Source of the DNA: Clostridia bacterium
Lineage (GTDB): Bacteria; Bacillota; Clostridia; Oscillospirales; Butyricicoccaceae
Assembly: GCA_029099685.1 (NCBI GenBank)
Contig: JAQXOO010000015.1
Span: forward strand, 38,918 to 102,917
Length of the DNA stretch: 64,000 nucleotides
Direction of reading: 5' to 3'
The notes beneath the pieces are model-generated. The model was not told where the DNA came from. It made no database searches and saw nothing but the letters and a program-made list of their open reading frames with translations. Positions 52,097-60,313 of the stretch are shown here, one piece after another (position 1 is the first letter of the stretch; every line of letters begins with the position of its first letter). The position numbers and the translations under genes were made by a program.

Positions 52097-53080
52097 ATGC
52101 GAAAAAAATTATGGGCGGCGGCCCTGTGCTGCGCTTTGCTGTTATGCCTGCTCACCGGCTGCAGTCCCAGCCCCACCGCCGTCCGGGTGGGCGACCGGAA
52201 GGTGGACGCTTCGGAATACGCCTTTTACCTCTACTATAACCGCACCAACACCGGCGAGGACAGCGGCACCATCCTTTATGACGCCGCCGCTCTGCAGACC
52301 GCCCGGGAGCTGGCGCTGGAGCAGATCGTCACCAACGAGGTGGTACGGCTGAAGTGCAGTGAGTTCGGCCTTGCGCTGTCCGAGGCCCAACAGTCCACCC
52401 TGTCCCTGTCCAAAAGCCGCCTGGTGGAGTCTCTGGGCGGAAAGGCCGCCTATCTGGACTACCTGCGGCAGACCTATCTCACTGACCGGGCCTATGACAA
52501 ATTCCAGGCCAACGCCTATTACTACGACCTGCTGTACACCTATATGGCCCAGGAGGGACAGACCTATTTCACCGACGAAAAACTACGGCAGTATTTTTCC
52601 GGCCATTACGCCACGGTGAAGTATGTTTATCTGAGCCTTCTGGACGAAAACGGCCAGCCCCTGGACCAGGAGCTGCGGGAGGAGCAGCAGGCCGCTGCCC
52701 AGACCGTCCTGGAACAGGCCCGCAGTGGGGAGACGGACTTTGACAGTCTGATGCTCCAGTACAACGAGGACCCCATGATGACCGTCGGTTTCCCCATCAG
52801 CGAGCCGGAGGCCCGCAGCACCGACTATCTCACCACCCTGTTTGACCTGGAGGAAAACGGGGTCAGCGATATCATCACCACCACCGACGGCTATTATATC
52901 CTCAAGCGCTGCCCGGTGTCGGCCACCTATTACGATGAGAATCAGACCGACATTTACCAGGCCGCCCTGGATGAGCGCTTCGCCCAGACTCTGGACGAGT
53001 GGAAGGAAGAATATCCGGTGACCGTGGAAAAGATCGTGGACAAGATCAATCTGAGCAATCTGGGCGATTATGTGAAATAA
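52097..53080 (+). CDS. PrsA/SurA-like lipoprotein foldase
   Basis: A 327-residue exported lipoprotein with signal ALLLCLLTGC (lipobox LTGC). It has a SurA-N-like helical part (LALEQIVTNEVVRLKCSEFG) and a C-terminal PpiC-type region (TVLEQARSGETDFDSLMLQY, GVSDIITTTDGYYILKR). It should assist folding of secreted proteins. The parvulin core is reduced, so isomerase activity is uncertain. It follows mfd in the usual clostridial order, with a GC-rich hairpin (52051-52073) and GAAGGAGG in between. Confidence 0.88.
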   Translation: MRKKLWAAALCCALLLCLLTGCSPSPTAVRVGDRKVDASEYAFYLYYNRTNTGEDSGTILYDAAALQTARELALEQIVTNEVVRLKCSEFGLALSEAQQSTLSLSKSRLVESLGGKAAYLDYLRQTYLTDRAYDKFQANAYYYDLLYTYMAQEGQTYFTDEKLRQYFSGHYATVKYVYLSLLDENGQPLDQELREEQQAAAQTVLEQARSGETDFDSLMLQYNEDPMMTVGFPISEPEARSTDYLTTLFDLEENGVSDIITTTDGYYILKRCPVSATYYDENQTDIYQAALDERFAQTLDEWKEEYPVTVEKIVDKINLSNLGDYVK

Positions 53081-53095
53081 AACCCCTCAGCTGCG

Positions 53096-53125
53096 AAAAA
53101 AGCCACCCGAACGGGTGGCTTTTTT
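53096..53125. terminator. bidirectional terminator
   Basis: AAAAAAGCCACCC-gaac-GGGTGGCTTTTTT between convergent genes, nearly identical to the hairpin at 26683. Confidence 0.95.
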
Positions 53126-53141
53126 GATGAAGCTTGCGCGT

Positions 53142-54212
53142 TTACAGCTTGAGATCGCCCTCGCGGATCCAGCCCAGCCGGCGGAACAGCAGGCCGAAGG
53201 CCCAGCTGAGCAGGGCGGGCAGCACGATGCAGACCAGCAGCAGTCCCAGCCAGTCCATAAAGCCCGGGGTGATGGCCACGGCGCCCTTGGCGGCGGCGGT
53301 GGCGGAGGGCTCCAGCCAGCCGGTCCAGACGCCGATGGGGCCGCACAGGCCGCGGGTGCCCATGCCGGAGTGGCGCTCCGCGCCGTTCATCTGCAGCTTG
53401 AACACGCAGGTGGCGATGGGACCCGTGATGGCGGAGGCCAGCGTGGGCGGCAACCAGATACGGGGGTTGCGGACGATGTTGGCCATCTGGAGCATAGAGG
53501 TGCCCAGGCCCTGGCTCACCAGGCCGCCCCAGCGGTTTTCCCGGAAGGACAGGACGGCGAAGCCCACCATCTGGGCGCAGCAGCCGGCCACCGCCGCTCC
53601 CCCCGCCAGGCCGGTGAGACCCAGCACCGAGCAGATGGCGGCGGAGGAGATGGGCAGCGTCAGGGCGATGCCCACCAGCACGGACACGGCGATGCCCATG
53701 AGGAAGGGCTGCAGGCGGGTGGCCTGGTCGATCATCAGGCCAAAGGCCGAGGCCACGGTCCCAATGGGGGGCGCGATGAGCTTTGCCAGGGCCACGCCCA
53801 CCAGAATGGTGACGCCCGGGGTCACCAGAATGTCAACTTTTGTCTCCTTGGAGACGGCCTTGCCGCATTCAGCGGCCACAATGGCGATGACCAGCACGGC
53901 CAGCGGGCCGCCTGCGCCACCCTCGGCATTGGCCGCCCAGCCCACCGCCGCCAGGGAAAACAGCACCATGGGGTCGGCCTGCAGGGCATAACCGATGGCC
54001 ACGGCCATGGCCGGGCCGGACACCGCCATGGCGTAGGTGCCGATGTCCGTCAGAAAGGAAATGCCCAGCTGCACCCCCAGAGTCTTGATGATGGTGCCGA
54101 TGAGCAGCGAGCAGAACAGGCCCTGGGCCATGGCGCCCAGGGCGTCGATGCCGTAGCGTTTTGCGGAAAAAACGATGTTTTTGCGTTTCAGAAAGTCTTT
54201 GAACGAAGCCAT
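53142..54212 (-). CDS. PTS EIIC-type membrane transporter under NiaR control
   Basis: A 356-residue protein with about nine membrane helices of the PTS_EIIC_2 family (FKDFLKRKNIVFSAKRYGID at the N-terminus, TPGVTILVGVALAKLIAPPI and GPIATCVFKLQMNGAERHSG inside). No IIA, IIB or HPr gene and no phosphorylatable domain adjoins it, so it may work without phosphotransfer. Its promoter has a perfect NiaR-type palindrome at the transcription start, and niaR lies directly upstream on the same strand. Niacin or a related precursor is a reasonable substrate guess. Start ATG 54212 behind GAGGGG. Confidence 0.75.
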   Translation of the reverse strand: MASFKDFLKRKNIVFSAKRYGIDALGAMAQGLFCSLLIGTIIKTLGVQLGISFLTDIGTYAMAVSGPAMAVAIGYALQADPMVLFSLAAVGWAANAEGGAGGPLAVLVIAIVAAECGKAVSKETKVDILVTPGVTILVGVALAKLIAPPIGTVASAFGLMIDQATRLQPFLMGIAVSVLVGIALTLPISSAAICSVLGLTGLAGGAAVAGCCAQMVGFAVLSFRENRWGGLVSQGLGTSMLQMANIVRNPRIWLPPTLASAITGPIATCVFKLQMNGAERHSGMGTRGLCGPIGVWTGWLEPSATAAAKGAVAITPGFMDWLGLLLVCIVLPALLSWAFGLLFRRLGWIREGDLKL

Positions 54213-54241
54213 TTGGGTCCCCTCACAAAAAAATAGTCCCG

Positions 54242-54261
54242 ACATGTGTCAAGACACCTGT
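54242..54261 (-). promoter_or_regulatory. NiaR operator
   Basis: ACATGTGTCAAGACACCTGT, an inverted repeat ACAnGTGTC-AA-GACACnTGT in the style of known NiaR/YrxA sites, placed at about +1 to +20 of the transporter promoter. Confidence 0.8.
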
Positions 54262-54268
54262 CAAGACT

Positions 54269-54296
54269 ATTGTAGTCATTCCCGGCAAATTGTCAA
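54269..54296 (-). promoter_or_regulatory. Promoter for PTS EIIC-type transporter
   Basis: TTGACA (54296-54291), 16-base spacer, TACAAT (54274-54269), directly upstream of the NiaR palindrome. Confidence 0.85.
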
Positions 54297-54302
54297 CCTT
54301 TT

Positions 54303-54809
54303 TTATTCCTGAAGCATATGCAGCCGCCGCAGCGCCGCCCTGGCCCGCTCCAGTGTCTCCCCATCGGGACAGCGCAGCCTGTGGGTGTGAATGCCTTCGG
54401 TGAGGGCCGACAGGGGCAGCGCCGCGCAGCTCCGCACCTTTTCCAGAAAGCAGGCCACGTCCGCCCGGCAGGAAAGCTGCAGCCTTCCGGTGAGCTGGCC
54501 ATAGACCGGGTGCTCCACGCTCACATCCTCCACCACGCAGCCCAGGTCCACCAGGGTGTTCAGCTCGGTCTCCATGTCCCCGCTTCTGTGGCAGCACACC
54601 ACCTGTCCCGAAACGCCGGCGGGGCGGGACAGCACATAGCCCCGGGGCGTAGCCTCGATGGGCGTTCCGGCGGCACGGAGCAGGGCGATGTCGCCCACGA
54701 TCACCTGGCGGCTCACGTCCAGCCCCCGGGCCAGGGCGGTGGCGTTCACCGGCTCCGTGGCCTGCTCCAGACGGGCCGTGATGGCGTCTCTCCTGTCTTT
54801 CGCGTTCAT
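54303..54809 (-). CDS. niaR: niacin-responsive repressor NiaR (HTH + 3H domain)
   Basis: A 168-residue regulator. The N-terminal HTH_11 winged helix (DAITARLEQATEPVNATALA, then RGLDVSRQVIVGDIALLRAAG) is followed by a 3H domain with the conserved histidines H74, H100 (VEHPVYGQL), H141 and H143 (GIHTHRL). NiaR represses niacin uptake and NAD synthesis genes when nicotinate is plentiful. Promoter TTGCAA-17-TAAAAT at 54840-54868; no NiaR palindrome was seen there. Confidence 0.92.
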   Translation of the reverse strand: MNAKDRRDAITARLEQATEPVNATALARGLDVSRQVIVGDIALLRAAGTPIEATPRGYVLSRPAGVSGQVVCCHRSGDMETELNTLVDLGCVVEDVSVEHPVYGQLTGRLQLSCRADVACFLEKVRSCAALPLSALTEGIHTHRLRCPDGETLERARAALRRLHMLQE

Positions 54810-54839
54810 TTTGCCGCCTCCCTTTCCCTTGCTGGGGCC

Positions 54840-54868
54840 ATTTTACCATACAGCGCCCTTTTTTGCAA
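54840..54868 (-). promoter_or_regulatory. Promoter for niaR
   Basis: TTGCAA (54868-54863), 17-base spacer, TAAAAT (54845-54840). Confidence 0.7.
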
Positions 54869-54942
54869 TGACAGCGGGTTTTCCCAAAAGAAAGGCAACT
54901 CATCTTTGTGTATTTTGCACATTGAAACCTGCTTGATTTTAG

Positions 54943-54982
54943 TTATAATAACCATCGTGACATTATAATAACCATCGTGATA
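54943..54982 (+). repeat. two 20-bp direct repeats containing -10 elements
   Basis: TTATAATAACCATCGTGACA followed directly by TTATAATAACCATCGTGATA. Each unit has a TATAAT; the first lies 16 bases after TTGAAA (about 54923-54928). They stand 47 bases before the antiporter gene and probably duplicate its promoter -10 or a regulator site. Confidence 0.85.
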
Positions 54983-55028
54983 TTTTCCACATTTTGTTAA
55001 CTTTTTATCGATTTAAAGGAGTCTCTTT

Positions 55029-56321
55029 ATGTCTCAACTGATCCCCATGTCCATCGCCCTGGTGGCCGGACTGCTGATGACCCGTGTTTTCAAAAAGCTG
55101 CATCTCAATTTCCCCGACGTCACCGCCTTTCTCATCGCCGGTCTGGCCATCGGCCCCTATGGGCTGGGATCGCTGCACATCGGAGGCCTGGGCTTTTCCT
55201 CGCTGGAGGCCGTGAACGAGCTGAGCGTCATCTCCTCGGTGGCTCTGGGCTTCATCGCCTTTGCCATCGGCAATGAGTTCCGCCTGTCCCAGCTGAAGGA
55301 GACCGGCCGGCAGGCCGCCGTCATCGGTGTGCTGCAGGCCCTGGTGGCCATGGTGCTGGTGGACGCCGCCCTGCTGGGCCTGCATCTGCTGATGCCCGAT
55401 GTGCTCAGCGCGCCCGCCGCCATCACCCTGGGCGCCATCGCCACCGCCACCGCGCCCGCCGCCACCCTGATGGTGGTTCGGCAGTACAAGGCCAGGGGCA
55501 AGCTCACCGACCTGCTGCTGCCCATCGTGGCCCTGGACGACGCGGTGGGCCTGGTGGCCTTTGCCGTGTCCTTCGGCGTGGCCACCGCCCTGCACTCCGG
55601 CAGCGTCAATCTGCTGTCCATCCTGGTGGAGCCCCTGCTGGAGATCGTGGGCTCCCTGCTTCTGGGCTCCCTGATGGGCCTGATCCTCACCCTGCTGGAA
55701 AAGCTGTTCTTCTCCAACTCCAACCGTCTGTCCCTGACCATCGCCTTTGTGGTGATGACCATCGCCCTGTCGGGCATGGAATTCCGGCTTGGCCCCGTAA
55801 AGCTGGGCTTTTCCAACCTGCTGGTGTGCATGATGCTGGGCACCGTGTTCTGCAACCTGTGCCCCCGCTCCCCGGACATCATGGAGCGTTCCGACCGGTG
55901 GACCGTCCCCCTGTACGCCCTGTTCTTTGTGCTCAGCGGCGCCGAGCTGGACCTGAGCGTATTTTCCAGCCTGGCGGTGGTAGGCATCGGCGTGGTGTAC
56001 ATCCTGACCCGCTCCGCCGGTAAGTATCTGGGCGCCAGAGGCTCCGCCGCCATGGTGAACTGCGACCACAACATCCGCAAATATCTGGGCATCACCCTGC
56101 TGCCCCAGGCGGGCGTGGCCCTGGGAATGTCCGCTTCCTCCATGTCTCTGGGCGCCGGCGACGGCAGGCTCATCCGCAACATCGTGCTGTTCTCCGTGCT
56201 GGTCTATGAGCTGGTGGGTCCCTCTCTGACCCGCTGGGCCCTGATGAAGTCCGGCGACATCCGTCCCGTGGAGCCGGAGAAGCAGACCTACGCCCGCTTC
56301 AAGAGCAAGGCGGACTGCTGA
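55029..56321 (+). CDS. CPA2-type cation:proton antiporter
   Basis: A 430-residue membrane protein with about 12 helices of the Na_H_Exchanger/CPA2 type (LNFPDVTAFLIAGLAIGPYG, GFIAFAIGNEFRLSQLKETG, LLLPIVALDDAVGLVAFAVS with the paired Asp-Asp of the transport core, TAPAATLMVVRQYKARGKLT). It exchanges Na+ or K+ for H+. No RCK/TrkA domain is attached. AAAGGAG lies before the ATG, and a strong terminator follows. Confidence 0.88.
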   Translation: MSQLIPMSIALVAGLLMTRVFKKLHLNFPDVTAFLIAGLAIGPYGLGSLHIGGLGFSSLEAVNELSVISSVALGFIAFAIGNEFRLSQLKETGRQAAVIGVLQALVAMVLVDAALLGLHLLMPDVLSAPAAITLGAIATATAPAATLMVVRQYKARGKLTDLLLPIVALDDAVGLVAFAVSFGVATALHSGSVNLLSILVEPLLEIVGSLLLGSLMGLILTLLEKLFFSNSNRLSLTIAFVVMTIALSGMEFRLGPVKLGFSNLLVCMMLGTVFCNLCPRSPDIMERSDRWTVPLYALFFVLSGAELDLSVFSSLAVVGIGVVYILTRSAGKYLGARGSAAMVNCDHNIRKYLGITLLPQAGVALGMSASSMSLGAGDGRLIRNIVLFSVLVYELVGPSLTRWALMKSGDIRPVEPEKQTYARFKSKADC

Positions 56322-56350
56322 CCCCCCGTTTCCCTGTTCCCGTACCCTCC

Positions 56351-56377
56351 GGGCGGCCCTTTGGGCCGCCCTTTTTT
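56351..56377 (+). terminator. antiporter terminator
   Basis: GGGCGGCCC-ttt-GGGCCGCCC and TTTTTT. Confidence 0.95.
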
Positions 56378-56401
56378 CATGATATTCATCTTTCCTTCAC
56401 T

Positions 56402-56426
56402 TTTTTCGCGAAAAATGTGGTATACT
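56402..56426 (+). promoter_or_regulatory. Promoter with 14-bp palindrome before the two-component genes
   Basis: A perfect palindrome TTTTTCGCGAAAAA (56402-56415) occupies the spacer just before TATACT (56421-56426). The -35 is poor (TTCACT). The same core TTTTCGCGAAAA occurs at 37199-37210. Confidence 0.6.
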
Positions 56427-56463
56427 GGTCCCAAACAAAGCTCTTGTTCGGGAGGTTCCGCGT

Positions 56464-57579
56464 ATGTCGGTGAAAAAACGCCTGTTTTGGTCCAATACCC
56501 TGATGTTTGCCCTGCCCCTGCTGGTCTATCTGCTGTTTTCCCTGCTGGCGGACCGCATGAGCTGGCTGTATCTGCTGCAGCAGCGCTTCACCTCCATGCA
56601 GGATTTTCAGCAGCAGGTGCACCGCACCGAGCTGTTTTCCCGGTGTTTCACCCTGGGCGGCCTGGTGCTGACCCTGTTTATCGTCAACCGGGTCCTCAGC
56701 CGGGGCGTTCTGAAAAAGATCGAAGGCTCCCTCAGCGAGCTTTCCGCCGGGCTGCGGCGCCTGCGGGAGGGAGAGCTGGACTTCCGCCTGCCCGGCAGCC
56801 CCAGCGATGAGTTTTCCGCCGTGCGGGCGGACTTCAACGCCACCGCCCAGCGGCTGCAGCAGCTGGTGGAGCAGGAGCGCCAGAGCGAAAAAAACCGCCA
56901 GGAGCTGCTGGCGGGCATCTCCCACGACCTGCGTTCTCCCCTGACAGCCATCCGGGCCTATGCCGAGGGCCTGCTGGACGGCGTGGCCCGCACCCCCCAG
57001 GACCAGGCCCAGTACCTCACCATCATCCGGGACAAGGCCCGGGACCTGCAGGCTTTGGTAAACAAGCTGTTTCTGTTTTCCCGCATGGACCTGGGGCAGA
57101 ACGAGGACCATCCGGAGCCGGTCTCCCTGGCAGAGGAGCTGACGCTGCTGCACCAGGTGCTGGCCCCGGAATACGCCGGCAGGGGCCTGGCCCTCACCCT
57201 CACCTGCGCCGGGCCCGGAGAGGGCCGGGTGCTGGCCGACCCGGACACCCTGCACCGGGTGGTGGCCAACATTGCGGAAAACAGCGCCAAATACGGCGCC
57301 GCCGCCCTGAACATCGCCCTGCGGGAGGAGCCGTCCTTTGTGTCGGTGACCTTTACCGACGACGGCCCGGGGGTGCCGCCGGAAGCGCTGCCCCACATTT
57401 TTGACGCCTTTTACCGGGCGGACCCCGCCCGGAATGAAAAGATCGCCGGCTCCGGCCTTGGTCTGGCCATCGTTTCCCGGGCGGTGCGCAACATGAAGGG
57501 GCGCATCATCGCCCGGAACGTCCAACCCCACGGCCTGCTGCTGGAGATCCAGCTGCCCAAACTGGAAACGGAGGGTTGA
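56464..57579 (+). CDS. HAMP sensor histidine kinase
   Basis: A 371-residue membrane kinase. Two helices (about 12-32 and 61-78) bracket a very short extracellular loop of about 28 residues, so it may sense membrane or protein-protein signals. HAMP about 80-135. HisKA with SHDLRSPLTAIRAYAEG (H154). HATPase_c with NIAENSAKYG, FTDDGPGVPP and GSGLGLAIVSRAV. GGGAGG precedes the ATG. The response regulator begins one base after its stop. Confidence 0.93.
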   Translation: MSVKKRLFWSNTLMFALPLLVYLLFSLLADRMSWLYLLQQRFTSMQDFQQQVHRTELFSRCFTLGGLVLTLFIVNRVLSRGVLKKIEGSLSELSAGLRRLREGELDFRLPGSPSDEFSAVRADFNATAQRLQQLVEQERQSEKNRQELLAGISHDLRSPLTAIRAYAEGLLDGVARTPQDQAQYLTIIRDKARDLQALVNKLFLFSRMDLGQNEDHPEPVSLAEELTLLHQVLAPEYAGRGLALTLTCAGPGEGRVLADPDTLHRVVANIAENSAKYGAAALNIALREEPSFVSVTFTDDGPGVPPEALPHIFDAFYRADPARNEKIAGSGLGLAIVSRAVRNMKGRIIARNVQPHGLLLEIQLPKLETEG

Positions 57580-57580
57580 T

Positions 57581-58249
57581 ATGGAACACATCCTCATCGT
57601 GGAAGACGACCGGGCCATCGCCCGTATCGAAAAGGATTATCTGGAGGCCGGCGGATACCGGGTCACCCTGGCGGAGGACGGCGAGACCGGCCTGCGCACG
57701 GCGCTGAAGGAGCCCTTTGACCTGATCCTGCTGGATGTGATGCTGCCCGGCATGGACGGCTTTGCGGTGCTGCAGCGCCTGCGGGACAGCCTGGATGTGC
57801 CTATCCTGATGGTCACCGCCCGCACCGAGGACCTGGACAAGATCCGGGGCCTGGGCCTGGGCGCCGACGACTACATCGAAAAGCCCTTTTCCCCCGGGGT
57901 GCTGGTGGCCCGGGTCCGGGCCAACCTGGCCCAGTATGCCCGGCTGAAGCAGGGCGGCCAGGGCGGCCAGCTCACGGCCGGCGCGCTGAAGCTGGACCCC
58001 CGCTCCCGGCGGGTGTTTCTGAGAGCGCAGGAGGTGGAGCTGAAGAACAAGGAATACGAGCTGCTGCTGTTCTTCATGCGCAATCCCGGCCAGGTCTTTG
58101 ACCGCGAGACCCTTTACGAGCGGGTCTGGGGGCTGGAGGCCCTGGGAGACAACGCCACCGTGGCGGTGCACATCAACCGTCTGCGTGAAAAGCTGGGCGA
58201 AGGGTACATCCAGACCGTCCGCGGCGCGGGCTACCGGTTCGAGGGATGA
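57581..58249 (+). CDS. OmpR/PhoB-type response regulator
   Basis: A 222-residue regulator. The receiver domain has D9/D10 and phospho-acceptor D52 (ILLDVMLPGMDG), then ILMVTARTE and GADDYIEKPFSPG. The C-terminal winged helix has LKNKEYELLLFFMRNPGQVF and TVAVHINRLREKLGEGYIQT. It is probably the activator of htrA downstream, where 11-bp-phased direct repeats overlap the promoter (compare CssRS-HtrA in Bacillus, by analogy). Confidence 0.94.
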   Translation: MEHILIVEDDRAIARIEKDYLEAGGYRVTLAEDGETGLRTALKEPFDLILLDVMLPGMDGFAVLQRLRDSLDVPILMVTARTEDLDKIRGLGLGADDYIEKPFSPGVLVARVRANLAQYARLKQGGQGGQLTAGALKLDPRSRRVFLRAQEVELKNKEYELLLFFMRNPGQVFDRETLYERVWGLEALGDNATVAVHINRLREKLGEGYIQTVRGAGYRFEG

Positions 58250-58273
58250 CCCTTTCCGCACGCTGTCTATAAA

Positions 58274-58303
58274 CGCCGTCCCGGGCCGGGACGGCGTTTT
58301 TTT
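58274..58303 (+). terminator. terminator of the two-component genes
   Basis: CGCCGTCCC-ggg-cc-GGGACGGCG and T7. Confidence 0.95.
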
Positions 58304-58324
58304 GTTCAAAAATGATTTGCTGTT

Positions 58325-58380
58325 TGTTTATCTCCTGTTTAACCTGAGATTAACTTCTGTTTATCCGGCCCGGTTACACT
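58325..58380 (+). promoter_or_regulatory. htrA promoter with response-regulator direct repeats
   Basis: TGTTTA occurs at 58325, 58336 and 58358, spacing 11 and 22 bases, i.e. one face of the helix. The -10 is TACACT (58375-58380) with 17 bases to a non-consensus -35 (AACTTC). This is the typical layout of an activator-dependent OmpR-family promoter. Confidence 0.75.
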
Positions 58381-58414
58381 AAAGCCATCAAAAAAACAAG
58401 AAAGGACGATCATC

Positions 58415-59821
58415 ATGAGTGACTTCAATCATAACAACAACGATCTGAACAATGACCGGCCCCAGGAGTCCCAGACTTCCCGCCGGACCTATGATCTGGA
58501 CAACCATTCCCAGGAGCCCCAGGCCAGCTTCGGCAGCGGAGACTGGCAGTGGCAGCCCGCCCAGCCTCAGCCCGAACCCAAAAAGCGTCCCCGCTGGGGC
58601 AGGATCGTACTGTCCGTGGTAGCCGTGGCGGTGGCCGCCGCTCTCTGCTTCACCGCCGGTTACGCAGGCGTGCTGGTGGCCAACCAGAAGAACACCGTGG
58701 TCATCCAGCAGGTGGCCCCGGGCGCCGGCAGCAGCGGCGGCACGGATGGGCAGCTTTCCGCTTCGACGGACGGCGTGCTCACCTCCGCCCAGGTGGCCGC
58801 CAAGGTGGAGTCCTCCGTGGTGGCCATCACCACCGAGCAGATGACCACCAGCAACTACTGGTTCGGCAACTATGTCACCTCCGGCGCGGGCAGCGGCGTC
58901 ATCATCAGTGAAGACGGCTACATCCTCACCTGCGCCCATGTCATCGACGGCGCCTCCAAGATCACCGTGGAGCTGAACAGCGGCGAGACCTATAACGCCA
59001 CCGTGGTGGGCAGCTACACCGACGGCGACATCGCGGTGATCAAGATCGAGGCCCAGGGCCTGAATCCCGCCGTCATCGCGGACAGCGACGCCATCCTCCA
59101 GGGCGAGGCCTGCTACGCCGTCGGCAACCCCGAGGGCCGCTTCTCCGGCTCCATCTCCGACGGCATCGTCTCCGCCCTGAACCGCACCATCACCGTCCAG
59201 GTGGAGACCTCCGGCAACAGCCGTGGCAATACCCTGTATGATATGTTCTACGGCGGCACCTATGTGCGCAACATTCAGCTGAACGTGATCCAGATGACTG
59301 CTGCCGTTTCTCCCGGCAACTCCGGCGGCGCTCTGTTCAACGGCCGCGGCGAGCTGATCGGCATCGTCTCTGCCAAGAGCACCTCCTCCAATTCCGAGGG
59401 TCTGGGCTTCGCCATCCCCAGCAATACCGCCATGGACATCGCCTCCCAGCTCATCGCCGGCGGCACTTATGTGCCTGAGGACGGCGAAAACAACGGCAGC
59501 GGCAGCGGCGTGACCCCCACCGCCAACAAGGCCATCCTGGGCATCACGGTGCAGACGGTGGACAGCCAGTCCGCCTATCAGTACAACATGGCCCCCGGCG
59601 TGTATGTGTCCTCCATCACCGTCCAGAGCACCCAGGACGCCGGCCTGGCTGTGGGTGACCGCATCGTCAGCGTGGACGATGTGATGGTGTCCCAGGCCTC
59701 TGACGTCACCGGCTATCTGGCCGGCAAGGCCGTGGGTGACCAGGTGACGCTGAACGTGGAGCGCCAGGGCAAGCTGGTGAGCGTGCCCGTCACCCTGGTG
59801 GCCAATCCCGACGCCCAGTAA
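58415..59821 (+). CDS. htrA: HtrA-like membrane-anchored serine protease with PDZ domain
   Basis: A 468-residue protein with a polar N-terminus, one membrane helix (about 63-88) and a trypsin-like domain with the triad H175 (TCAHVIDG), D205 (GDIAVIKI) and S303 (SPGNSGGAL). A C-terminal PDZ domain spans about 365-468 (VYVSSITVQSTQDAGLAVGD). It degrades or refolds misfolded exported proteins. It stands behind its probable regulator pair, which together make an envelope-stress module. AAAGGA precedes the ATG. Confidence 0.95.
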   Translation: MSDFNHNNNDLNNDRPQESQTSRRTYDLDNHSQEPQASFGSGDWQWQPAQPQPEPKKRPRWGRIVLSVVAVAVAAALCFTAGYAGVLVANQKNTVVIQQVAPGAGSSGGTDGQLSASTDGVLTSAQVAAKVESSVVAITTEQMTTSNYWFGNYVTSGAGSGVIISEDGYILTCAHVIDGASKITVELNSGETYNATVVGSYTDGDIAVIKIEAQGLNPAVIADSDAILQGEACYAVGNPEGRFSGSISDGIVSALNRTITVQVETSGNSRGNTLYDMFYGGTYVRNIQLNVIQMTAAVSPGNSGGALFNGRGELIGIVSAKSTSSNSEGLGFAIPSNTAMDIASQLIAGGTYVPEDGENNGSGSGVTPTANKAILGITVQTVDSQSAYQYNMAPGVYVSSITVQSTQDAGLAVGDRIVSVDDVMVSQASDVTGYLAGKAVGDQVTLNVERQGKLVSVPVTLVANPDAQ

Positions 59822-59892
59822 CAAAAAAATCCCGGCTCACAAGCCGGCGCAGACTGCCGAACGGCTCCCGAAAGGAGGCCGCTGGCAAGCTC

Positions 59893-59922
59893 AAAAAAAG
59901 CCCCCTTCCGGGGGCTTTTTTT
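59893..59922. terminator. htrA terminator (bidirectional)
   Basis: AAAAAAAGCCCCC-ttcc-GGGGGCTTTTTTT between the convergent htrA and 59921 genes. Confidence 0.95.
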
Positions 59923-60151
59923 ATGACAATTCACTTTTCAGCACTGCAACCGACAACACCTGCAGCAGTTCCGCTGCAGAGGGCCGCCTGCCGTCCGGGA
60001 ACATCTTCTCCCACCGGCGCCGGACAGCTTCATCCGAGCTTTGCATAGCCAGTGTAATGGCATTTTCGATCTCCCTGACGATATGTCCCTTGCTTACGCC
60101 CTGCCTGCTGGCCAGCCGTTCCAGTACCAGTTCTGCCTGTTCCGTTTCCAT
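59921..60151 (-). CDS. small Spo0A C-terminal-like protein
   Basis: A 76-residue protein with ELVLERLASRQGVSKGHIVR followed by EIENAITLAMQSSDEAVRRRWEKMFPDG (split here), resembling small proteins annotated as Spo0A C-terminal domain-like in Clostridia. There is no receiver domain. It may bind DNA or partner proteins. AAAGGAG precedes the ATG, and the promoter is TTGACA-17-TATGAT. Confidence 0.65.
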   Translation of the reverse strand: METEQAELVLERLASRQGVSKGHIVREIENAITLAMQSSDEAVRRRWEKMFPDGRRPSAAELLQVLSVAVLKSELS

Positions 60152-60203
60152 AGCATCTCCTTTGTAAAAAGTTGTCCTTATTTTTCAACAATTTCTTTAC
60201 TTC

Positions 60204-60232
60204 ATCATAGCTTATTGCGTTAAAAATGTCAA
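60204..60232 (-). promoter_or_regulatory. Promoter for 60151-start gene
   Basis: TTGACA (60232-60227), 17-base spacer, TATGAT (60209-60204). Confidence 0.85.
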
Positions 60233-60313
60233 AGAAACTCGTTCGTATTTTTTCGACAGAAGCCGCACAGGCAAAAAGGAGGTGCTGCGGCGTTTCCGGG
60301 GGCCGCGCGGGGC

